From: Gorsachius magnificus
Lineage: Eukaryota; Chordata; Aves; Pelecaniformes; Ardeidae
Direction: 5' to 3'
Length of the DNA stretch: 64,000 nt
NCBI GenBank assembly: GCA_034008185.1
Contig: CM067081.1
Span: forward strand, 147,652,258 to 147,716,257
Shown here: piece by piece, positions 44,301 to 57,500 of the stretch
How positions within the stretch are numbered: position 1 is the stretch's first letter
How the letters are laid out: each line of letters begins with the position of its first letter
Position numbers and translations under genes: made by a program
Notes under the pieces: generated by a model
What the model saw: the letters and a program-made list of their open reading frames with translations, nothing else
Told to the model about the DNA's origin: nothing
Databases searched by the model: none

Positions 44301-47300
44301 GCAGTGTAGCTCTTGAGACGGGATAGAACAAAACCTAATAATCACAAACATGCTGAGCTTTGCCCACATGATGTCAGTGGTTCCCATATGGCTTTTCTTG
44401 TGCCTCAGACTTCTTCCAGGACAGGGTCCTTGACTTCCAAATCCAAGTGTCAGCCAGCCAGCTCTCAGTGCAGAGATTGAGTAATGCGCAAGTTAAGGAT
44501 TTGGGTCTGATTCTATTCCTTCCGAAATAAATGGCAATGCTCCTTATGGCCTCCAGTGAGAGAAAGTTCCTCTGCATTACTTCGCTAGCTGATTGCAATC
44601 CACACAGGATTGCGCAGAAAGAACTGTCAGATAATTCATAACATCACTGAGCCCTTCTCTTACTGGAAGGCATTTTATCATCACGCGTTCAACTTTAATC
44701 TTAGCCATAAATTTACATGGCTTGTAATTGATGCATTAGTAACTGGACTGGCTGGATGGCAAGTCTGTAAGTCATAGATGGCAGCAGCTTTAGGCTGAAG
44801 AGTTTTGGGCTCAGCATAGGCAGCTGGTTCATTTATCCTAGTCAGCTCACTCGTGTAATCTCCCTCATGGATGTAATGATAATTAGGAATAAGGAATAAA
44901 AATCTGATAACCCCTGGCAGCTAGACTAAGGAACAAACAAGGAAAGTGTATTTTTACTCATGCAAGCTCCAAATTAAGCAAAACCAGAACATCCAGGAGG
45001 TGTAACTCCAGGTTCTCTGACTTGGAGATGCAAGCACCACAAGGACTATGAGCAAATGATTGCGCCTTTTCTTTTTTTTTAAGATGCCAGACTTTTCTGC
45101 CGTAGAGAGTGGTCCCTCATATAACCTGGGCAAAGCGATTCATGATGGTTCTTTGAGGCACTCTTACCTATGACAGCCGCTGGGCACCTCCATGGAGCTC
45201 AGTGCCATGACTGCACTCTGACAGACAGCTTGTTCTCACCTGATATATCCTCTGCCATATCTTCGAGCTCTTCAGAAGAATAATTTCTTGGGTGGAATTG
45301 AGGCATCTGGGAACCCTTTGCGCTGCTTTGGCTCTGTACCTGGGATAAAGAGTATGAGTCACGCAGGAGCAGTCCAGAGGTTTTCCCTCTGGTTCAGAAC
45401 TGAGGCTGGAGTTCGGTTTCTGTGAGGAGAGGGTTACAGGCACGCTGGGTTCCTCCTTCCGTTTCATGTTTAGATTGTGAGATTGAGCTCTCCGGTCTGC
45501 TTTGCTTTCTTTGCCTGAACCAACCTTCCCTAGAAAGGTTATTAAAGAAAACGCAAGTAGCTTCTGTAATTTCGTATTAATCAACTAAGCACAAGCTCTC
45601 CAATAAAAGAATCAACCACTTCTAAATGTTCCAAAGCCTACAGGGAGAGAGGAGGTCTTTTAATAATTTATTTTTATATTCCATTTGGGGGGGTGGGCAC
45701 ACAAAACCAAACACATTATGAGCTAATTTTTGGATAGCAGACCCTAGGTTCTTAATTAATTTAGAAGTTTATAGAATGTCCCCAACATGTTTAGACCAAA
45801 TCTATCTCACCAGTTTTGAGGCCATTATGCTATTCGTAGATTTACTACTCAAATAGTAAATCTGAGTTTAGAATAATTACATTCACTTAGTTCCTACCAA
45901 AAATGATCTAAAAAAAAATGTATCTTTTTATAGCACGAAGGATGACGCATTTAAGCAGAATATTTTAAAAGCAACCACACCCCAAAGAAACTCCCCATCA
46001 GACTACAAATGGCTTTGGGACTAGAAGAATCTCTGTGCTTATTCTTCAGATCCTGTGGCCTGCATTGTTTTCTAGACAAAACAATGATTAGCTTTTATGA
46101 AAAATGTTTTCTATAATTTTACTTAAGCAGCAAACAAATACTTCAATACTTCCCGTATTTGGGATTTCTTTTTTCTTTTTCATAGCATAAAGAATGGAGG
46201 GGTGTGGACTGATAGCCAGTCTCTTTTGTTTCTCTCACCGACTGTGGATTCCCCTGGATTAACCTCGCATTTTTATGATCCTAAATCAGGAAAAATTCTG
46301 CCGCTTCCCACTGTAGCTGCACATGCCTTAAAATCAAGAGGAGAATCAGGCTTGCTTTGTATATTTTTCTCCTGAAAACTCTATGGATACGGTAGTGTCT
46401 GTTTTCAATGAGAGTGGAAATTCCAGTATCAAGCAGTTAATCTTAAATCCCCAGGCTTGCTGCAGCCAATACTGTACAAATTGAACGCTCGCCCATCTAT
46501 TTCCAGTACAGCCTGAAGAATGGTGCTCCCCATGAATCTGCAGGCTTGCTCCCCGCACCGTGCCTTCCATCACCTCTACACCTGCGAAGGAGATTGCAAC
46601 TGGCAGGGGCCGCAGTTTTTGGCGAAATTCCATGCAGGAAGGGGGGTGTGTGTGTCAGCAAACAGCCTCTGCTGGGTCTGCCAGAAGGTTGTGTAAGTCG
46701 TTCATTGTGTGTAAGTCATTCTGCAGGTTCCCAGCACGGAAAGTATCTTTAGGCTATTCTACAGCAGAGGGGAAATTCTTTGGCATATTTTGTCTTTTCC
46801 CCAAACAGAAAAACATTGATGAAATGTCTTCTTCAGCCCCTCTGTTACAATGGTCTGGTTACCTAGCTGCAGTGATGCTAGCTTCAAAATAATATAAAAT
46901 AATTTTATAAATGTTCATACCTACTGTACACATCCTGAAGAAAAGTTGATAAAGCACAGAAACAGAATGTATTCTTCCCCAAATCTTTCTCTCTCCCATT
47001 TATTCTTCTGGTTTCCCTTTCCTCATCCTCATGTCTCACTTTCTTTCCACATTCCTCTTTACTACCTCTGTTCCTTTTACATGTTTTCTTCCCAGATAAA
47101 AACAAACAAAAATGTCAACCCACGGTGGTCTTCTGCATTTGTCTTCTGTCCTTTGTTAGAGGGAATTGAAGCAGGGGGTGGTCTTGGGCTGCTATCCAGG
47201 AAAGAAGGGGGAAGAGAGGCACCGTTTATCCCTGCCAAGGACTGAAGTAGTCCCCAACCTTTTCTTTAATAGCATCTACCGTATTCCTTTCCGCCTCTCA

Positions 47301-48959
47301 TGGGTTAAGTACTTTTATATATAAATGACTATTATTATTTACCTAGGGAGCGTGTGTATGGCAACTGGCATGAATAGTTTGGAAACGTCAGTTTAGATGT
47401 CAGTGTTCCTGTAAGCGTTCATTCACATGGGTGGCCCTGGTGACTTCTCCATAATCTGATTCTTTAAGGTTTGAAGGTTTGTTGGAAACAAACTTCCTGT
47501 TAACAAGGTAAGTGTATGGTATCTGCGCATTTCATTGCTTGTTTAGGCATGTAAAAGTGGACTCGACGCCCCTCCTCCCCCCCCCGCCCTTACTTCACAA
47601 GATATTTGTTGTGCTTTCCTGCTTCATGGAGGACCCTCCAGACCAGAAAAAGCAGCAGAGACAGAACCATTAGAAGAAGATGCAGCGTGGCGGGGGGCTT
47701 TGCCAGTTCAGAGCCAGGAAAAGGAAGTTGGCCGAACTGCTTTTCTTTTTTTTTTTATTTTGAAGCAGAGTTAAGGTGAACTCCTAAGCAGTGGTGGAGT
47801 GAGGCCCCACCTCTCCCTGCCTGACCTGCAAGCTTGGGTTACTCTCTCTTCTTTGGTTCCCAGGAGCCCGCAGTGAGCCTCATCTCTGCTTGCTGCCCAC
47901 TGCCTTCAGCTCTGAACATGCCCAGGAGCCTGGCAAAATAACACAATCTGCAGAGCTCAGACCTTATTCTCTGGAAGATTTGCTGGAAAACACCAGGTCA
48001 GGCATGGACTAGCATCACTTTAGAAGAGATTCAGTGACCGAACCACTGCAAACAGTAGCAGAGCAATGGCTTCCTTTCTTCTTTTTAAAAAAGTGTTTGG
48101 GAACATCCGTGTCCTTCCTGGAGGAGCTGTCAGGGGCACGACTCTGGCAGCGATGGCTCTGACTTCACCTGCCTCTGCAAATGAGTCACGGAGTGTTATA
48201 AAAAGCAAGGACCTGCCAAGTCTCATTTCTTGGAACTGAGCGGAAATTTCAGCGAGCAGCTGCTCTTTCATTAGTTTATACTTTTCCTCTGTGGGTTTCT
48301 TGAAGAGGGCCTGGAATCACAGAAACCTTGTAGCATAAAGGACCTGTTGCTATGTTTGGATAATGGTGGCTCAGTCCTGGAGATGGCTATCTGTTTGGTC
48401 CAGATCTGATTTTGATCTTGATGACGAATCTTGGTGAAGCCTGGAAGGACACTTGGGAACATAATTAAGCAGGTTTGTAAGTCTTTCAGGACTGGCAATT
48501 CAATCCTATCAAAAACCAGGAATGGAACCTCAAAAACCAGATCAGCTCTCCTATGTACTACCTGAAGGGGGGGTCTTTTCATCTGTCTGATGCTGTTGAA
48601 AGGTTTCTGTTTTCTAGCTTTTCCCTGGAGCCACGCAAGACAAAAACTTATCTGAAAGTGAAATCAGTGAAAACTGAGATTCTCGGGGAACAGCCTGGTT
48701 CTAGGAGTGGAAGTGGCTCACTATAGAAACTGCAGCAGCAGCGTAACGTGTCAGGACTTTGGCTACCTGTAAGCATGCCAGTCCCATCTGTGCGTGGGAC
48801 TATTCCCCCGTGCCGAGGGAAGGCCACGTGTGAGTTGTCAGGGTCAGGAGGAATGCGGTGCCAGATGGGAACAACATAAACAGCTGGGAGATTTCATCTG
48901 GGATTTCGAGTGAGGACGGGAGACTTTTGTTCTCGTAGCTGACTCATTCCAAAGGTGGT
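41385..48959. other. Gene-free spacer upstream of the second CpG island
   Basis: No gene recognised. A 12-bp tandem duplication (tctttcagactt twice) lies just beyond CR1 copy C near 41447-41470. G7-T-G3 is at 45687-45697. The 138-codon minus frame 45168-45584 and the 136- and 103-codon frames elsewhere show no domain. The last 1.4 kb (47.5-48.96 kb) rises gradually in G+C toward the island. Confidence 0.5.
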
Positions 48960-49280
48960 TTAGATACACCTACTTCCTCGGGGAAGGATTTTGCTTTGGA
49001 GTCTTGGTAGGTTTTGTGTGTGACTTTTTTCTCGTCTTCCCTTCCCCCCCCCCCCGCCTCCGGTGAAGGCTCACGATCGCTTTGAACAACTCCCCTGCTT
49101 CAGCCCAGCTCCGGGGAGCTGCTCTTCGTACCTGGGCATTTCGCGAGCGCCCTGGAAAGTGCAACAGGGAGCGGGAGGGGAGGAGAGGCGGCCCCGCCGC
49201 CCCGGCAGCGCCCAGAGCCCGCACGGCGCGGAGGCTCCGCAGGGCTCCGCGCTGCCCCGCCGCCGGCCCGCCCCGGCCGC

Positions 49281-49321
49281 GGGCTGGGGCTGGGGCTGGG
49301 GCTGGGGCTGGGGCTGGGGCC
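49281..49321 (+). repeat. GGGGCT hexanucleotide array
   Basis: One GGGCT followed by five perfect GGGGCT units and a final GGGGCC, then more G-runs to about 49353. The whole stretch has many G-runs of four separated by two bases, which is strongly quadruplex-prone on plus. Confidence 0.93.
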
Positions 49322-49399
49322 GGGGCGGCGGGGCCGGGGCGGGGCGGCGGGCCGGCAGAGGGAGCTCCGTTCCGTTCCGCTCCGCTCCGCCGCTGCTCC

Positions 49400-49605
49400 C
49401 GCTGACCGGCGCCCTCCCCGCGCCGCTCCGGCACTTTGTTGGCGGTGCGGAGCGGAGACCCCGCGCCCGCCCCTGCCCGGAGCCCGGCGGCGGCGGCGGG
49501 AGCCCCGGCCGCCCCACACGGAGCCCGGCGGCCGCCGCCGCCTCCCCCCCGCTCCCCGGCGCGGGAGCCGCACGGCGCCCCCGCGGGAGGAGGACGCCCG
49601 GGAAG
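49400..49605 (+). other. EPS8: Putative noncoding first exon (5' UTR), probably EPS8
   Basis: The GC-rich block ends at a consensus splice donor: AAG at 49603-49605, then GTAAGG. No EPS8 N-terminal coding sequence is present here, which fits a noncoding first exon with the ATG in a later exon beyond the window. The 5' limit is a guess within the CpG island. EPS8 encodes an actin-capping and signalling adaptor that links EGF receptor to Rac. The alternative is the first exon of an unrelated or lncRNA transcript. Confidence 0.5.
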
Positions 49606-49706
49606 GTAAGGGGCTGGCCGGGCGGGATTTCCCCCGCTCGCCGGGCCCCCGCTTTTGCTCCGCGACCCTTCGCGACTCGGCGAGCCGCGGGGCGCTGACC
49701 CCAGCG

Positions 49707-49739
49707 CCCCCCCCCCCCCCGCCGCCGCCCGCCGCCGCC
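49707..49739 (+). repeat. C14 run followed by GCC repeats
   Basis: C14 at 49707-49720 then (GCC)n-like sequence to 49739, about 100 bp inside the putative intron. Prone to length error in assemblies. Confidence 0.85.
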
Positions 49740-52427
49740 ACGGCTCTGCCGCGGCGGCGGGGGACGGCGCTTGCTGCTGCAGCCTGTCCCCGCCGCCCAG
49801 GCTTTATGTACACCTCGCTCGCCGCGTGCGGACGTGTCTATGTACAGCCGTACGTATATTTCTCTCCCACCCTTGCGGTAACGCGAGCCGCCGCCGCACC
49901 TGCTCGCACCTTGGGCACCGGGCTCCCGGCCGGGCGCCGGGTGAGGGTCCCCGCCGCTGCCAGGGAAGGGCAGCACCCCTGCCCTTGCCCTCCTCCGCCT
50001 GCCTCACTCCCCACCGGGTGGCCTGGCTTTCTCTTTTTTTCCCCGGCGGTTAAGCTGGCTTTTCCAAAGGTGGCGTGTATCGCCGGTAGCTGGCGAAGGG
50101 CAGCTTGTGGGTGGGATAATCCTGTTGCATGCCCGTGTTTCTTTGGTGCTCTGCCCAGCTCTCTTCCTTCTCCTCTGCTGCTCAGCCTTCCTCTCCCTGC
50201 TAACTTTCCCTGGCGTTCTTCCTCTTTCTGCCCCTCTCATCGCCATGACACGCGCTCCCTTGCGCATCGCGCCCGTGCACGAAGGACAACCTGGGCACGC
50301 AGTGGAAAACAGGTTTGTGGCATTTTGTGGCTTGATCTAAGGTGCTCCTGCCCCTCAGTAACCTCAGTAGGTCTGCGTTGTGTCCATGAAAAGTGAGACA
50401 CTGCAGCCTCTGCTCGTAGCAGGCAATAGAAGAAGGGTAGAACAAGTTTTTCCTGAGGATGTTGTTTGGGAATCATCCCTCCCACCCAAAAACTGTGTGT
50501 TGCCTTGGCTCGTGGGTCTTGTGCCCCCCGAGTTGTAGATATGCAGCAGTATGACCTTTGGTGGAGTCTGTTTGGTTTACTTAAAGTGAAGTACTGAAGA
50601 GAAAAGTGTTCCTGTTCTGCGTTGTGTCTGCTGAAATACTAACCGGATGATGGATCTCGTCTTTGCAGCGTAGACCATATTTTAATTGTGCCTCTCCATC
50701 AGCAAAAATGTGGTCCTCCTCCCTTCCTATTGACCATCTTTTCTTCTCATTTGTGATTGTGCAATGTCCGTATGTCAGCTACAAAAATTGCTTATATGGG
50801 AAAACATAAAAATGTCCAGTTTTGTTGTTAGCAACTGGAAATACCGAATCAGCATTGCATGACCGGTCTCCTTTCCATGGAATACCCATGGAAATGCTGC
50901 AACCCGTGGCCTTTAAGAAGTGGTTCTCGCCTAGGCCAGGCCCAAAATGGGTTGGTTGTTTTTTCTCGGTGAGCTGCGGGGACTGCAAAGAGCTCACAGG
51001 GTTTCCAGGGTGTAAGGGAGACGCCGTGTCTCTCATCTTGATTCACAGTTCACAGTGAGTGTAGCTTTATTACCATATGGGCATCGTCAGGTAATGAGAC
51101 GCTGTGCTCAGGGCTCCACGGGAACAGGTTGGGGCTGCTGCTTGCTTTTACTGGGGGGAGGCTGTGGCTTTGGACTTTAATTGCCCAAGTGGCTTGGACT
51201 GTCACATACTCCTAATGGCTGCAGTATTGAGTTGTGCTTTCTCATAGCTCAGAACGAATGTTTCTGATTGCATGTAATTTTGAAAGCAGCCAAAGCACCC
51301 CATTAGATTTAATTGGAGGCAGGTAACACCCCACAAGCAACAACACCCAATAATTATTAGGTGCCGGGTTATATACAGCGATAACAGAGAGGGCAAGATC
51401 GATCTAAAGATGCTTACTTCTGCTATGAAATGCACAGATGGAAAAAAAATACAGAAGTTTTGCACTTGGCAACAACTAAATTCGTGAAATATGATTGATT
51501 TTCTTTCTGTCCATAGTCTAGCTGTAAATGGCAAATCAGTCACATTAACTGCTGCATTTTTTTTCCCCCTGCGGGTGAAAGCTTATTAAAATCTAAACAT
51601 CTGAAGTTGAATAATAGGTGCCCTGAGGGTCAAAATAGATTAAATATATAAGAACTTTTCTCTTCAGCGACTGCAGTGGGCTAACAGAAAACTTCACGGC
51701 CACACAGTGAAGACTGCATTAATAAAGCGCTTGCTAACTTTGATTTCGGTGTCTAGCACTTGTTGCTCTTAAAACTCCTAATTACAATTCCTGCATCGCT
51801 CTTGTCTTCTCGAACAGTGCATGGCTCATCAAAGGTACGAGATTTTCTTGAAGACACAGCTTTCAGCTGTGCCAGACAGAAAAATGGAGCCCTTTTGGTC
51901 TGTGACCCCTCCAGACTCTTCCCTCTCAGCTGTGGGGCTGGTGGCTGGAAAGAAAAGACACTTAACACCTCAGAGCTGTGTTGCTTACAGCAAGGTGTGC
52001 GTGGCCCGATCTTAGGGTCTCCATTCAAAGAGAACTGGAAAGGTGCTTTGCTTGTGTGTGTGTTTTCTGCATGGGGACAGGTCTGTTTCTCGCATTTCCT
52101 TTGAAACCAACATTTCTTCTTGCTTTCTCACTTAACAGCATCTGGTTCTGTGGCCCCTTTGTCCATAGGGATTCGGAGTTTTCATCGTTCTAGACCTGAG
52201 CTGGGTTCCCAAGGGGGCCAATCAACAGCTCCCAGCTAGATAGCTTTTAACTGATTTTGAAGCCTCAGTATTTGTTCTGTGGTACAGAGAGCAGCGTGGT
52301 GCCCGAAACACCTTTTTTCCTCAAAGCAGGGCCATACTTGCGCAATACCCACTAAAACCCTAAGTTGTTAAAAATACCGTCGGTAACTAAACTAACAGTG
52401 TAGTTATATATGTTGAATTTTCATACT

Positions 52428-52441
52428 GGGGGGGGGGGGGG
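52428..52441 (+). repeat. G14 homopolymer
   Basis: Fourteen G in a row, no gene adjacent. Confidence 0.9.
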
Positions 52442-53698
52442 AAGGACAAGAGGCTAATTTTTGTTTTCAGTTCTCTTGCTTGTCCAGTATTAAATGCTTT
52501 GCATTACCAGAAACTAGAATTCCTGCTTGCAGGGAGACCTGTAACTGCTGCTTTTTTATCTCAACTCCAGAGTTAGGCTCTGATTCATCCATCGATTTAT
52601 TCATCCAACACACCGATTTTCTCGTAGTTTCATACGGATCTTGATTTAACCCTTATATGTAGGAATTTCAGTTTCCCACCCTAGGTCTCAAGTTAGATGA
52701 TCACTGTCATCTGAATTTTACATTTTGCCAGGAGCTTTGGCTGTCGCTGCAGTCCTGAGTGACTGCTGGGTTTCTCCCTGTTGTGCCTGTAGATGAACTT
52801 AGGTATGAAGCCTTTTAAAGCTTCATCTAAGTCAGTGAGGCCGTTTGGTCTGTGTGTAGAAAGGTATTTGCGTATCTGTTTACAAAACAGAGCGCTTCGT
52901 TCACTGAAAGGGAAAGGTAAGGCGAGGTGTCTTTTGCAGCATTTGATACGCGGAGACCCTACATAATTCTGCTTGTTGCCCGCCGAGGTTAGTCACAGCC
53001 GCCTTGGAAAGAGCACGGCGATGTGAGAAGAAGCAACCTTCATGTCTCTTTTGCAGGGAGGGACTTTTTGGTTTGTTTTGGGTTTTAATCGCATGTCATG
53101 GACACTGGGGGGGATAAAAAATGAATCAGTTCCAAATGAAAGCGTTGTTAGCATTAGCTGTTTTCATTTTGAGCTGTGACCATGAGCCCACAATCACTAA
53201 CACATGCCTTTGATTTTATTCTGTAATGTCAGTTTTCAGTAAAATTTTTAAATATTAGCCAACTCAGGGCCTTGAACGCTACGAATTGAACACTTGCAAT
53301 CCTTTCTTCCCTTTCCTCTCTATGCCACTGTCTAGGTAATTAAAGTTACTCATGCTGTGAATCTCCACAGGATTGAGATCTAACGTGGAAATAGCAAATT
53401 ACAAATTACCTTCTTTGCATTTGTTACCCTTGTCTTTTTCTGAATAGACTTCAGCAACCTTATGCATTCTGGATAGACAAAGTTAGCAGATGTCTCTAGC
53501 TTCAGCAGTACAGGGTTAGTATTTTCTGTGGAATTTGTACATCTCTCCTTAAGTTACCCACTTCTGTGGGGTTTTCTGTTGTGTAGTTTTCTGTCACATA
53601 ACAGGCATCTTCATTACTGATGGTGTGACAGGGGATTCTGCTTGCATTTGTTCTTAAAACTTCATTCAAGTTGGTATTTTGACCAACTGTGGAAATTA

Positions 53699-54560
53699 CA
53701 GGATCACAGAATGGCAAGGGTTGGAAGGGACCTCGGGAGATCATCTAGTCCAATCCCCCTGCTAAAGCAGGTTCACCTAGAGCATGTTACACAGGACTTC
53801 ATCCAGGCAGGCTTGGAATATCTCCAGAGAAGGAGACTCCACAACCCCCCTGGGCAGCCTGTTCCAGTGCTCTGTCACCCTCAGAGTGAAGAAGTTTTTC
53901 CTCATATTCAACTGAAACCTCTTATGTTTCAGTTTGTGCCCATTGCCCCTTGGCCTGTTGCTGGGCACCACTGCAAAGAGTCTGGCTCTGTCCTCGTGAC
54001 ATCCACCCTTAAGATATTTGTACGTGTTGATGAGGTCCCCTCTCAGTCTTCTCTTCTTCAGGCTGAACAAGCCCAACTCTCTCAGCCTTTCCTCACAGGG
54101 GAGATGCTCCAGACCCTTTATCATCCTTGTTGCTCTCCTCTGGACTCTTTCTAGGAGTTCCTCATCTTTCTTGAACTGGGGAGCCCAGAACTGGACACAG
54201 TACTACAGAGTAGAGGGGGAGGAGAACCTCCCTCGTCCTGCTGGCCATGCTCCTCTTGATGCACCCCAGGATGCCACTGGCCTTCTTGGCAACAAGGGCA
54301 CACTGCTGGCTAATGGTGAGCTGGTTGTCCGCCAGGACTCCCAGGTCCCTCTCAGCAGAGCTGCTTTCCAGCAGGTCAGCCCCCAGCCTGTACTGGTGCA
54401 TGAGGTTCAACCACCCCAGGTGCAGCACTTGACACTTGCCCTTGTTGAACTTCATCAGATTCCTCTCCGCCCAGCTCTCCAGCCTGCCCATGTCCCGCTG
54501 AATGGCAGCACAGCCCTCCGGCGTATCAGCCGCCACTCCCAGTCATCAGCGAACTTGCTA
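53699..54560 (-). mobile_element. CR1 LINE fragment (RT end to 3' end), middle-aged
   Basis: The 3' end is at about 53699 ('ggatcacagaatggcaaggg' on plus) and the 5' break near 54560. The minus-strand frames 53777-54124 and 54162-54536 encode the ORF2 C-terminal half, with [18 protein letters not shown] and LMKFNKGKCQVLHLG. The FADD region is just retained at the 5' edge. It keeps the KKRRL block without the 5-nt deletion of copies A and C. It shows moderate decay with a small gap between the two frames. Confidence 0.93.
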
Positions 54561-57500
54561 TGTTCTCTAGAAAACTACAGGTGAAAAAAACCCCAAACCT
54601 GCTATAAACCCCTGGGCTGTGAAATGAGGAACCTGTTGTCCTGTAATACTGTGAAACCTTTGAGTATTTCAACAGAATATTCAGTAAAAAATCACTGTTT
54701 TAAGAATGGTATCTGCTGAGTGAGAGCAGGTATTGTAGATGTTTAGTAACTTAAAGTGGGCTTTGTACAGATAACTTTTTGTTTTTTTTCTTTTCAAGAA
54801 TGCATTGGTTTTACATGAGATAGAGGATTTATTTTTTAATAATCCTAGATGTTACCATTTATGGATTTTCTGGATTTTAGAGATTACCACTGCAGGTAAG
54901 AGAACATCTGACTCCTTTCAAGCCTTCCATGAGAACAGAGGAGCTGTATTCATCTGACTTAATTGTGAAGCTGCCACGGCTGGTTCTTGGGGCAGGGGGC
55001 TGGAATTTGCTGTAACTGCTGGATGCTTCAGACTTAACCTACTGCAAGAGTATCCCTGCGAGCCATAATGTCTGTAGCTCAGGAATGTTTGTAACTGGAA
55101 AATAAAGGGGCGACTCATGGGGATTTGTGTGTATTACTTTTATTTCTGCTCCTGCATGTAAAAGCATTTTTAAAGATTTGACCAAGTAGAAAAGCAGGCA
55201 CTAGTACTCCCTTCTCCTCCCCCTTGGCTTCCAGAAATTGCCTCAAGTGCAAAGAGAAGCTGAAAAGTCAGATGTTAGCGGTACCTTTTGGCTGTTCATT
55301 AGTATAGGTCCAGACCCATTAGGAAAGGGAAATGACATTTAACATACCCCCCAAATCAGCTGCGTAAAACTTGATCTAAAAAACATGAGAAATACATGGC
55401 ACCACAGAAGTCCGTTTGCTCTTCAGTACTTGCAGAAGCCTGATGAGGTACAAGATAATCCCAATTTTATCAATGTTTTAACTTTAGGTAGAATCTGACA
55501 TTACTGCGATTTGTTTGACTAATGTTCCTAGTGAGTTGTCTTTCACCTGAAACGTGAATTTTGGTTAGTGAGCACTTTCTTTCATTCTGGGGTGGTTGAG
55601 AGGGCTTAATGTTAATTCAGCCCTCTGAATGCTCCTTTCATGAGGACTGAGGACTCCGCTCTTCGTTCCAACGCACTCTTCCTTCTTCCCATCCCACTGC
55701 TCTTTTTGCTTGCTTCCACAGTCTGTCTGAGGTGTTGTCTTCTCCGTTTCCTGAGTCAAAGATCTCTTTGTTTCCAGTATAAAGCATAATTTGGAGTAGC
55801 CTTAAGAAAGCTTTCTTTTTCTAATCCATAGGCAATTTAACACTCGGTGTTTCAGGGAGTTAGGTGTCTGGTTGATAGAGGGATTTGGTAAGAGTTCGGT
55901 GCCTTTGGGAATCCTGGTGTGCATCATAAAAATATTTTTGAATGTGCAGTTCTATTACTCAGAGCATGCGAATGCGAGACCTTTGTACAAGGAGTGAGAC
56001 ATCCATCTCGTGTGTTGAGTCCTTCACCGTAACTGAGGGCATATGCCAATGATATAGCAAGGACTACGGAATGAAATTGAGTTACATCATGAGGAGTTTA
56101 TGATATCACGTTGTAATAAAATTCAGCTTGATGATCTTCTGTGCCATTTTAAAAATGGCATGGAAAAGTCAGCCAGTGTCTTGAGAAGCCAGTGAGTGCC
56201 TTACACTGCCTTCAGTTGGAGATATAAATACGCATCAATGTTTCGCATTCAGAATTGGATGGCAGGTTGTGTATTTAAATACACATTTTTTCTTCTTCTT
56301 TCGCTTCAACGTTGTCTCGAGCTCGCTTTTCCTGAAGTGGAATTACTTATTCTCTTCTCTGCTTCTACCATTATTTATTGCTTTGCAGTTCTTCCCATGC
56401 TCCAACAACCTTAGTGTAATGTTTCATCTCTTCTGTTTCCTTCTCTTCCTGTATTTAGGGATAAAGAATTGTCTAGGGGTGAGGGCAGAGGGCTGGGAGG
56501 TAGGAGGGTGGAGTCTGTTCCTATTTCAGCTGCAAACTTCATTATGGCTAATAAATCTGGGCTAACTGGTAATTAGCCTCTTAGTGCTATCTCATGTAGA
56601 GAGGGCAGGACAGTGTGAGGAATCTGGACTTTGTACCTTAGTGTCCATTAGGTAAATTGCCCCTGTGTGACGAATGCCCTACCACTGACAAGGAACAAAC
56701 ACAGCCTCCCCGTCGCAGTCCCGGTTTCCCTTCTCATGACTGCTCCTGTAGTAAAGCACTGTTGCATTTTGAGCCTTGCCTTCAGTTTTGGTCTCGGTTC
56801 TTCTCCCTGCTCAACCTGGCCCCTGGGTCAGCTCTTAATGTTTTCCTTCCTTCTCACTTGCCCGAGCCACGTTTCTCCACTGTCATCCATATTCTGGTCC
56901 ACCCTGCTCTTGAGTCTTGATTTAATTTTAATCTCCTGTTTTATTTCTTCCTCCTCCTTCATTTACCCCCTAAGTTTCCCCTGCTTTTTTTTGTTTTATG
57001 TCACTCTTTGGTTGCGCACAGTGGTCCATCTCCAGCTTTGCAGAATGCATTTCATGCCACTTCTTGCAGTAAAGTTTTGCCTTTCTCACAAATCAACTCT
57101 TTTTCCCCTTTTGTGTCATTAGTATTTATTCCAGTGTCTTCTGAAATGCATTTCGATCCATTGATCTCAGAGGAACGGTTCGTATGTTAAATTACATGGG
57201 TAGTCAAGTCTTTGTGAGATAGGACCTTAAAAGAAATGTCTTCTCTAAAGGTTTAGTGTTGTGTATTTTGTATGCTGTGTCTTTTAAGCTCACTTCAAGC
57301 AGTTCTAGAGCTCAAGACCTGAATAGGAGGTGTTAAGAGTGTGTGTAGGCATTTGTTTTCTCTATGTGAGGGAGGTGTCTAATACACAAAAAAGGTCTGT
57401 TCAATCAATGTCTTACTGAATATGAATGTAAGATATTCTCAGAAGCGTCTTCAATATGTGGTGGCATTTTTTCTTTTCTACTTAGAATTTGCAGTTTTTC

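Larger units (their letters stand above)
48960..50060. promoter_or_regulatory. EPS8: CpG-island promoter, probably of EPS8
   Basis: About 1 kb of very high G+C with dense CpG, C12 at 49044-49055, a GGGGCT array (49281-49321), many GC boxes and no TATA box. A strong donor, GGAAG|GTAAGG, follows at 49605/49606. The long open frames on both strands across 48970-50053 (up to 301 codons) are artefacts of the composition. The gene assignment to EPS8 rests on known gene order beside STRAP, not on coding sequence. Confidence 0.75.

Noticed and set aside
45168..45584. 138-codon minus-strand frame as a novel gene
   Set aside because: No domain or signal recognised, biased only mildly, and isolated in AT-rich spacer; consistent with a chance open frame.
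14400..48959. Endogenous retrovirus or solo LTR in the spacer
   Set aside because: No gag- or pol-like frames of retroviral type, no primer-binding site and no paired terminal repeats were recognised. The RT fragments seen are all non-LTR (CR1). The 36.5-37.7 kb patches remain unassigned.
48970..49976. Overlapping frames of 154-301 codons on both strands in the GC-rich island
   Set aside because: All six frames are open because GC-rich DNA lacks stop codons. The products are P/A/G/R-rich with simple repeats (for example the GW and QP runs from the hexanucleotide array) and have no domain.
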